From positions 128 to 10,233 of the forward strand of contig NCRO01000002.1 of the NCBI GenBank assembly GCA_002849045.2: 10,106 bases of DNA, in the 5' to 3' direction. The stretch comes from Candidatus Sediminicultor secundus. GTDB taxonomy: Bacteria; Atribacterota; JS1; SB-45; 34-128. The notes beneath the pieces were generated by a model that was given only the letters and a program-made list of their open reading frames with translations, had not been told where the DNA came from and made no database searches. A program made the position numbers and the translations under genes. Positions 5,694 to 10,106 of the stretch are shown one piece after another; the first letter of the stretch is position 1; each line of letters starts with the position of its first letter.

Positions 5694-7720
5694 CAAAGGA
5701 CCGTCCCCTGGTATGTTTTTCAGTATGCCCTAAGGATTGTTTTGGTTCCTGTTCGTTGGAGGTGGAAGTAGAAAAAGGGAAAGTAGTGAAAGTTAGAGGA
5801 AATCGCAATAGTCCAGTAAATCAGGGCAGGATATGCGTTAAAGGAAAAAACTATCCAAATATGGTCTACGGACCAGAAAGATTATTATATCCCTTGCAGA
5901 GAATTGGCAAACGAGGTAAGGGTGAATTTAAAAGAATTAGCTGGGAGCGGGCTTTAGATATAATTCACAAAAAACTTAAAAATTTAAAAGAGAAGTATGG
6001 ACCGGAGTCGGTTTTATATTATAATAGATTTGCCAATTTGGGTGTGGTGAAAAATTGTGCTTATGGTTTCTGGTATCAGTTTGGCGGTTTTACTTCTACT
6101 TACGGTGGACTGTGTGATTCTGCTGCCCAGGAAGCAATCAATTTGACTTATGGAGAAGTAAAACATAATAGGATTTCTGACCTGGAAAACTCAAAATTAA
6201 TAATATTATGGGGCTCAAACCCTGCCTATACCAATATTCATATAATGCATTATATAAATAAGGCAGTGGATAAGGGAGCAAAATTAATAACTATAGATAT
6301 TAGAGAAAATGAGTCTGGGGCCAAAAGTCATTTATATTTAAATCCTCGACCGGGGACTGATGGATGTCTTGCCCTGGGGATAGCTAGCCAGCTTATTAAA
6401 AATAATTTAATAGACGATAATTTTATTAACCAATATACTTTTGGTTTTGCAGAGTTTAAAGAATTGGCAAAAAAATATCCTTTGGGAAAAGTTTCTGCTG
6501 TAACCGGGATTCCTCTCCATAAAATTGAAACCATGATAGGTTTTATAAAAAATACTTCCGAGTATGCCCTTATCTGTGGGATGGGTGTTCAAAGATATAC
6601 CAATGGGGGTCAGACTATAAGAGCCATATCTCTTCTGCCGGTATTAACCGGAAGTATCGGTAAAAAGGGTTGTGGTTTTTACTTTAGTGATAGGCAGTCA
6701 CCTGAATTAAATTGGCCTTTTTCTCCTCCCAAACCCAGGAGGATTCGTAATTCAATTCCGGTAGCAAAACTTGCCAGCGAACTGGATAATCAAGCCGACC
6801 CTCCGGTGAAAGCTGCTTGGATTGAGCAGGCGAATCCTATGACCAGCAACCCAAACATTAATCTCCTTGCTCGGACGATGAATAAATTAGATTTAATCGT
6901 GGTTGCCGATCTTTTTTTAACCGATACTGCAAGAATGGCAGATATTGTCTTGCCAGCAACTTCGATGTTTGAGTACTATGATCTGATTACCGGCTATGGT
7001 CATTCTTATATTCAGTTACAACAAAAACTCATTGAGCCACCTGGTGAATGTAAACACGAAAGTGAAATGTATAGACTTTTGGGTAAAAAGTTTGGTTTTA
7101 ATTTTGACTATTTGCCGGAAAATAATTTAAGTACTATAGAAAAAATAATCAGCAATTCTAATTTGAATACCGATGTCGATGAATTAAAAGAAAAACCTTA
7201 TCTTCATTTCAGTTATCAAGAGATAGCTTTTGGTGATTTAAAATTTAACACTCCTACTCAAAAAGTAGAATTTTTTAGCCAAAGAATGAGAGATAGATGG
7301 GGAGAAGCTCCCATCCCAAAATATAATGAGCCGGTAGAAAATAAATACACTTCCCCAAATATTTATATTAAATATCCTTTATCTTTGGTAAGCAGCCATG
7401 CACACAATAAAATGAATTCCCAATTTTCAGATATATCTATTTTAAAAGAAGAACCTTTTGCCTGGATTAATCCCTACGACGCAGCCAAAAGAGGAATCAA
7501 CGAAAACGATAGAGTAAAAGTATATAATGAGAGAGGTGGTTTAATTTTAAAGGCTATCCTTACTGAGAAAGTCATCCCAGGAATTGTGCACACTTATTTT
7601 GGCTGGTGGGGCGGAGTGCATCTGGTCAATATAAATGAACTTATTGGAGATTATATCAGTGATATAGGATACGGAACAGCTTTTCAAAATTGTTTAGTTG
7701 AAATTAAAAAAGTAAAATAA
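5690..7720 (+). CDS. Molybdopterin (bis-MGD) oxidoreductase, DMSO reductase family, substrate unknown
   Basis: This 676-residue protein has an N-terminal 4Fe-4S binding motif, Cys13-x3-Cys17-x3-Cys21-x27-Cys49 followed by KG. The catalytic molybdopterin domains come next (about 55-540). Cys142 in YGGLCDSA lies where formate dehydrogenase carries its metal-binding Sec/Cys, so it is the likely Mo or W ligand. SNPAYTN and the PRPGTDGCLALG stretch are typical cofactor-binding segments. The C-terminal dinucleotide-binding domain covers about 560-676. There is no Tat signal, so the enzyme is probably cytoplasmic. No iron-sulfur or membrane-anchor partner is adjacent, so electron partner and substrate cannot be named; the length is short for formate dehydrogenase or thiosulfate reductase catalytic subunits. 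The ATG overlaps the transposase stop (ATGA), and residues 2-7 (TKDRPL) are encoded by the element's right inverted repeat. It is probably co-transcribed with the transposase. Confidence 0.85.
   Translation: MTKDRPLVCFSVCPKDCFGSCSLEVEVEKGKVVKVRGNRNSPVNQGRICVKGKNYPNMVYGPERLLYPLQRIGKRGKGEFKRISWERALDIIHKKLKNLKEKYGPESVLYYNRFANLGVVKNCAYGFWYQFGGFTSTYGGLCDSAAQEAINLTYGEVKHNRISDLENSKLIILWGSNPAYTNIHIMHYINKAVDKGAKLITIDIRENESGAKSHLYLNPRPGTDGCLALGIASQLIKNNLIDDNFINQYTFGFAEFKELAKKYPLGKVSAVTGIPLHKIETMIGFIKNTSEYALICGMGVQRYTNGGQTIRAISLLPVLTGSIGKKGCGFYFSDRQSPELNWPFSPPKPRRIRNSIPVAKLASELDNQADPPVKAAWIEQANPMTSNPNINLLARTMNKLDLIVVADLFLTDTARMADIVLPATSMFEYYDLITGYGHSYIQLQQKLIEPPGECKHESEMYRLLGKKFGFNFDYLPENNLSTIEKIISNSNLNTDVDELKEKPYLHFSYQEIAFGDLKFNTPTQKVEFFSQRMRDRWGEAPIPKYNEPVENKYTSPNIYIKYPLSLVSSHAHNKMNSQFSDISILKEEPFAWINPYDAAKRGINENDRVKVYNERGGLILKAILTEKVIPGIVHTYFGWWGGVHLVNINELIGDYISDIGYGTAFQNCLVEIKKVK
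5694..5710 (-). repeat. Right inverted repeat (REP-like), translated as part of the molybdoenzyme
   Basis: CAAAGGACCGTCCCCTG is the reverse complement of the left repeat at 4804-4820 with one mismatch. It falls in codons 2-7 of the oxidoreductase. On the - strand it can fold through G-U pairs (CAGGGG with CCTTTG, loop ACGGT), whereas on the + strand two mismatches weaken the hairpin. Confidence 0.8.
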
Positions 7721-7739
7721 AATTAAAAACAAAGAAAAA

Positions 7740-7763
7740 TACAGGGGTCGGTTGTCCCCTGTA
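7740..7763 (+). repeat. Solitary REP-like palindrome between molybdoenzyme and nitroreductase genes
   Basis: TACAGGGG (7740-7747) and CCCCTGTA (7756-7763) form a perfect 8-bp stem with an 8-nt loop, TCGGTTGT. The CAGGGG-xCGGT half resembles the ends of the transposase element at 4804-4820 and 5694-5710. It is therefore probably a non-autonomous copy of the same repeat class. On the - strand it is followed by a T-rich stretch; on the + strand it has no T tract. Confidence 0.65.
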
Positions 7764-7774
7764 CCTAGGGGAGG
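7755..7774 (+). promoter_or_regulatory. Alternative hairpin that would cover the nitroreductase ribosome site
   Basis: TCCCCT (7755-7760) can pair with AGGGGA (7767-7772) around the loop GTACCT. The right arm overlaps the ribosome site GGGGAGG (7768-7774), which sits 5 nt before ATG 7780. The left arm is shared with the REP-like hairpin at 7740-7763, so the two structures exclude each other. Whether this is used for control is inference. Confidence 0.35.
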
Positions 7775-7779
7775 AATAA

Positions 7780-8334
7780 ATGAAATTTTTAGATTTGGTG
7801 AAAGCCAGACAAAGTGTACGAGGATATCTAAGCAAAGAAGTTGAACGGGAAAAAATTGAGCGCTGTCTGGAGGCAGCACAGCTTGCACCTTCTGCCAGCA
7901 ATTCTCAGCCCTGGAGCTTTATTGTAGTAGATGACCCAAAACTAAAAGAAGCGGTGGCCAAAGAAACATTTAGCCAACTTATATCCTTCAATCGTTTTTC
8001 CCTGCAAGCACCTGTTTTAATTATATTAATTTCGGAAAGACCAGGTTTTTTAAACAAAATTGCAGAAGCAATCAAAGATAAACAATTTAGCCTTATTGAT
8101 ATCGGAATTGCTGCTGAACATTTTTGCCTTCAGGCAGTAGAAGAAGGATTAGGAACTTGCATGTTGGGATGGTTCAACGAAAAAGGGGTAAAAAAGTTAC
8201 TTAATATTCCCCAGTCAAAAAGAGTTGAGCTTATTATAACTATGGGTTATCTGCAATTTACTGAAATACGCCCCAAAAAACGAAAGACAATAGACCAAAT
8301 CAGAAGTTACAATAGTTATCGGTTACAGAAATGA
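7780..8334 (+). CDS. Nitroreductase-family FMN-dependent oxidoreductase
   Basis: The protein has 184 residues, normal for a compact member of the family. The start is supported by GGGGAGG at 7768-7774 with 5-nt spacing. FMN-contact elements are visible: Arg10-Gln-Ser12-Val-Arg14 at the N-terminus, PSASNSQPW (37-45), and GTCMLGWF (125-132) before the last part of the fold. These flavoenzymes usually work as dimers and use NAD(P)H to reduce nitro compounds, quinones, enones or related acceptors. Physiological substrates are often unknown, and nothing here identifies one. No signal peptide or membrane segment is seen, so it should be cytoplasmic. The gene lies 59 nt after the molybdoenzyme gene with no obvious promoter between them, so co-transcription is possible, with the REP-like palindrome lying in the joint leader. 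Confidence 0.9.
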   Translation: MKFLDLVKARQSVRGYLSKEVEREKIERCLEAAQLAPSASNSQPWSFIVVDDPKLKEAVAKETFSQLISFNRFSLQAPVLIILISERPGFLNKIAEAIKDKQFSLIDIGIAAEHFCLQAVEEGLGTCMLGWFNEKGVKKLLNIPQSKRVELIITMGYLQFTEIRPKKRKTIDQIRSYNSYRLQK

Positions 8335-8335
8335 A

Positions 8336-8352
8336 AAAATTGACTCAATTTT
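8336..8352. promoter_or_regulatory. 17-bp palindrome, possible operator
   Basis: AAAATTGA (8336-8343) and TCAATTTT (8345-8352) are perfect inverted arms around a single C. It starts just after the nitroreductase stop and covers the probable -35 box TTGACT of the peptidase promoter. The one-base centre and AT-rich arms fit a dimeric repressor site better than an RNA hairpin, and no T tract follows. Confidence 0.45.
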
Positions 8353-8368
8353 CCCCAAAAGATATTGT
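8340..8368 (+). promoter_or_regulatory. Probable promoter of the S9 peptidase gene
   Basis: TTGACT (8340-8345) is followed after 17 bp by TATTGT (8363-8368), matching the consensus at five and four positions respectively. The leader to ATG 8428 would be about 50 nt and ends with the ribosome site AAGGAGG (8414-8420). Confidence 0.45.
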
Positions 8369-8427
8369 ATGGAAAAAATAGTGGAAGATTTAATTTATTA
8401 AAATTCATAAAGCAAGGAGGAATAGAA

Positions 8428-10106
8428 ATGAGAAAGAAACTTATATTAACCTTAGTGCTTTCAATATTTTTACTTTTCACTCTAGCCTTAATGGTTCAGA
8501 GCAATCAAGATGAAGTTCCGCTTATACCCATGAGAGATTTTTTTAGGAATCCTGAAAAAATAGGTTTTTCCTTATCTCCCAATGGAACGTATTGGGCTTT
8601 TCTTCAGCCCTGGGAAAATCGCCTGAATATCTATGTACAGAAAATCGGGGAAGAAAAGATTATCAGAATTACTGAAGCTATAAAAAGGGATATTGCCGGA
8701 TATTTATGGGCTAATGATAATCGAATTGTATATGCCCAAGACGAAGCGGGAGATGAAAATTACAAAATCTATGCCGTAGATATTGATGGTTCAAACAGAA
8801 AAACCTTAACCCCTTTTGAAGAAGTAAAAGCTCACTTAATTGACGACCTTGAAAATAATCCAGATGAGATGCTGATGATGATGAATAAAAGAGATAAAAG
8901 GTTTTACGATGTATATCGCATTAATATTAATAATGGGGAGATGGAAATGCTTGCCGAAAACCCGGGGAATATTGTCGGGTGGATAACTGATCATGAAGGG
9001 AAACTTCGGGTTGCTACTACCAGTGATGGTGTAAATACCAGCATCTTATATAGAGAAAAGGAAGGCGACCCCCTCAAGGTAGTTATTACCACCAGTTTTA
9101 AAGAAACCGTAGCCCCCTTATTTTTTACTTTTGATAATAAATATCTTTATGTTTCTTCAAATATTGATAGAGATAAGCGGGCAATTTTTAAATATGATGT
9201 TGCCAATGCAAAATTCATGGAAAAAATATACGAGCATCCGGAAGTGGACGTGACAAGCTTGTTAAGATCGAAAAAACAAAAGAAAATTACAGGGGTCGCT
9301 TACTTTACCGATAAAAGACATTATCATTTTTTTGACCAGGAACGTAAAGAATTACAAGAAAACCTGGAGAAACGCTTACCCGGATACGAAGTTGCAATTA
9401 CCGATAGGAGTAGAGATGAAACCAAACTAATTATAATAACCTACAGTGATAAAGGTTTGGGAGCTTATTATTTTTATGATCTTACCACAGGTGAATTTAG
9501 AAAGATGATAGATATTAGCCCCTGGCTGGAAGAAAAATATATGGCAGATATGCGACCAATCAAATATACCTCACGGGATGGTTTAACTATCCATGGATAC
9601 TTAACCATTCCCAAAGGTTTAGCTCCAAAAAATTTACCCGTAGTTATTAATCCTCATGGTGGTCCCTGGTATAGAGACTATTGGGGATATAATCCTGAAG
9701 TTCAGTTTTTGGCCAACCGGGGTTATGCCGTATTACAGATAAATTTCCGTGGTTCTACCGGATATGGCCGCGAATTCTGGGAGCTTGGATTTAAAGAATG
9801 GGGTAAAAAAATGCAGGATGATATTACCGATGGAGTTAAATGGCTAATCGAACAGGGGATAGCGAACCCTCAAAGAATTGGAATTTATGGGGGATCTTAT
9901 GGTGGATATGCCACTTTAGCAGGTTTAACCTTTACTCCGGATTTATATACTTGTGGGATTGATTACGTGGGAATATCCAATATCTTATCCTGGTTTGAGG
10001 CAATACCTCCTTATTGGGAACCTATGCGGGAAATGTTTTACGAAATGGTTGGAGATCCCGAAAAAGATAAAGAATTGCTGGAGGCAGCTTCCCCGCTTTT
10101 TCACGT
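8428..10106 (+). CDS. S9-family serine peptidase (prolyl oligopeptidase / acylaminoacyl-peptidase type), 3' end cut by window
   Basis: The open frame runs off the end of the window after 559 codons; family members are commonly 620-700 residues. ATG 8428 follows AAGGAGG (8414-8420) at 7 nt. Residues 1 to about 27 form a signal peptide or N-terminal anchor (RKK followed by a long Leu/Ile/Phe core), so the enzyme acts outside the cytoplasm. Residues about 40-365 show beta-propeller-like repeats (FSLSPNGTYWAF, YLWANDNRIVY, IYAVDIDG). The alpha/beta-hydrolase domain starts near 372 and contains HGGP (410-413), which helps form the oxyanion hole, then NFRGSTGYG, and the nucleophile Ser490 in GGSYGG. 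The catalytic Asp and His would lie beyond the window. Such enzymes cut oligopeptides, often after proline or at blocked N-termini, consistent with peptide scavenging. The gene has its own promoter and a possible operator at 8336-8352. Confidence 0.9.
   Translation, partial: MRKKLILTLVLSIFLLFTLALMVQSNQDEVPLIPMRDFFRNPEKIGFSLSPNGTYWAFLQPWENRLNIYVQKIGEEKIIRITEAIKRDIAGYLWANDNRIVYAQDEAGDENYKIYAVDIDGSNRKTLTPFEEVKAHLIDDLENNPDEMLMMMNKRDKRFYDVYRININNGEMEMLAENPGNIVGWITDHEGKLRVATTSDGVNTSILYREKEGDPLKVVITTSFKETVAPLFFTFDNKYLYVSSNIDRDKRAIFKYDVANAKFMEKIYEHPEVDVTSLLRSKKQKKITGVAYFTDKRHYHFFDQERKELQENLEKRLPGYEVAITDRSRDETKLIIITYSDKGLGAYYFYDLTTGEFRKMIDISPWLEEKYMADMRPIKYTSRDGLTIHGYLTIPKGLAPKNLPVVINPHGGPWYRDYWGYNPEVQFLANRGYAVLQINFRGSTGYGREFWELGFKEWGKKMQDDITDGVKWLIEQGIANPQRIGIYGGSYGGYATLAGLTFTPDLYTCGIDYVGISNILSWFEAIPPYWEPMREMFYEMVGDPEKDKELLEAASPLFH

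Larger units (their letters stand above)
4804..5710 (+). mobile_element. REP-associated tyrosine transposase (RAYT-type) element with inverted ends
   Basis: A Y1/HUH transposase gene lies between two 17-bp inverted repeats (4804-4820 and 5694-5710, one mismatch), a total of about 0.9 kb. RAYT genes of this class process single-stranded DNA at flanking hairpin repeats and are often domesticated single-copy genes. Both ends reach into neighbouring coding sequence: an adjoining partial copy contains the exporter stop codon, and the right end encodes the molybdoenzyme N-terminus. No target-site duplication is evident. A related solitary copy lies at 7740-7763. Confidence 0.75.

Noticed and set aside
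7694..7901. Two overlapping reverse-strand frames over the gap before the nitroreductase
   Set aside because: They cover the REP-like palindrome and the conserved nitroreductase N-terminus, and no reverse-strand start signals are seen.
8336..8352. The 17-bp palindrome as a terminator for the nitroreductase gene
   Set aside because: The arms are AT-rich with a one-base centre and are followed by CCCCAAAA rather than a T tract, so an RNA hairpin terminator is unlikely.

Overview
This AT-rich window (roughly one-third G+C by eye) has all seven supported genes on the + strand. Strong AGGAGG-type ribosome sites, heavy use of AGA, ATA and AAA codons, an orphan molybdopterin oxidoreductase and a nitroreductase suggest a low-GC anaerobic bacterium. 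A Bacillota-like or Atribacterota-like lineage would fit, but the sequence alone does not settle it. No tRNA, rRNA, CRISPR array or prophage was seen, and no gene-free stretch exceeds about 120 bases.

Layout. Bases 1-132 hold an AT-rich promoter-like box and a strong ribosome site. A secreted TPR-like protein follows (133-861) and ends at a purine-rich hairpin (869-909). A TTGACA promoter then sits almost on top of a two-gene operon (974-4789) for a heterodimeric ABC exporter with one degenerate ATP site. The second subunit carries an extra domain of about 110 residues between TM1 and TM2, the layout known from BmrC/BmrD. Next is a Y1 (HUH) REP-associated transposase (4893-5693) between inverted 17-bp GGGGACGGTCC-type repeats (4804-4820 and 5694-5710). 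A molybdopterin oxidoreductase (5690-7720) overlaps the transposase stop by ATGA. A solitary related palindrome (7740-7763) precedes a nitroreductase (7780-8334). After a promoter with a 17-bp palindrome comes an S9 prolyl-oligopeptidase-type serine peptidase, cut off by the window end (8428-10106).

How the parts relate. The exporter pair is a clear functional unit. The transposase element is fitted tightly into its neighbours. The left repeat array contains the exporter's stop codon and forms an intrinsic-terminator-like hairpin with a T tract. The right repeat encodes residues 2-7 of the molybdoenzyme, which is probably translated from the transposase transcript. The solitary copy could fold in two mutually exclusive ways, one of which hides the nitroreductase ribosome site. 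Four short perfect tandem duplications (14, 9, 10 and 14 bp) lie in the window. The first is not a multiple of three and lies inside the TPR protein's signal-peptide codons, so gain or loss of a copy would switch the reading frame.
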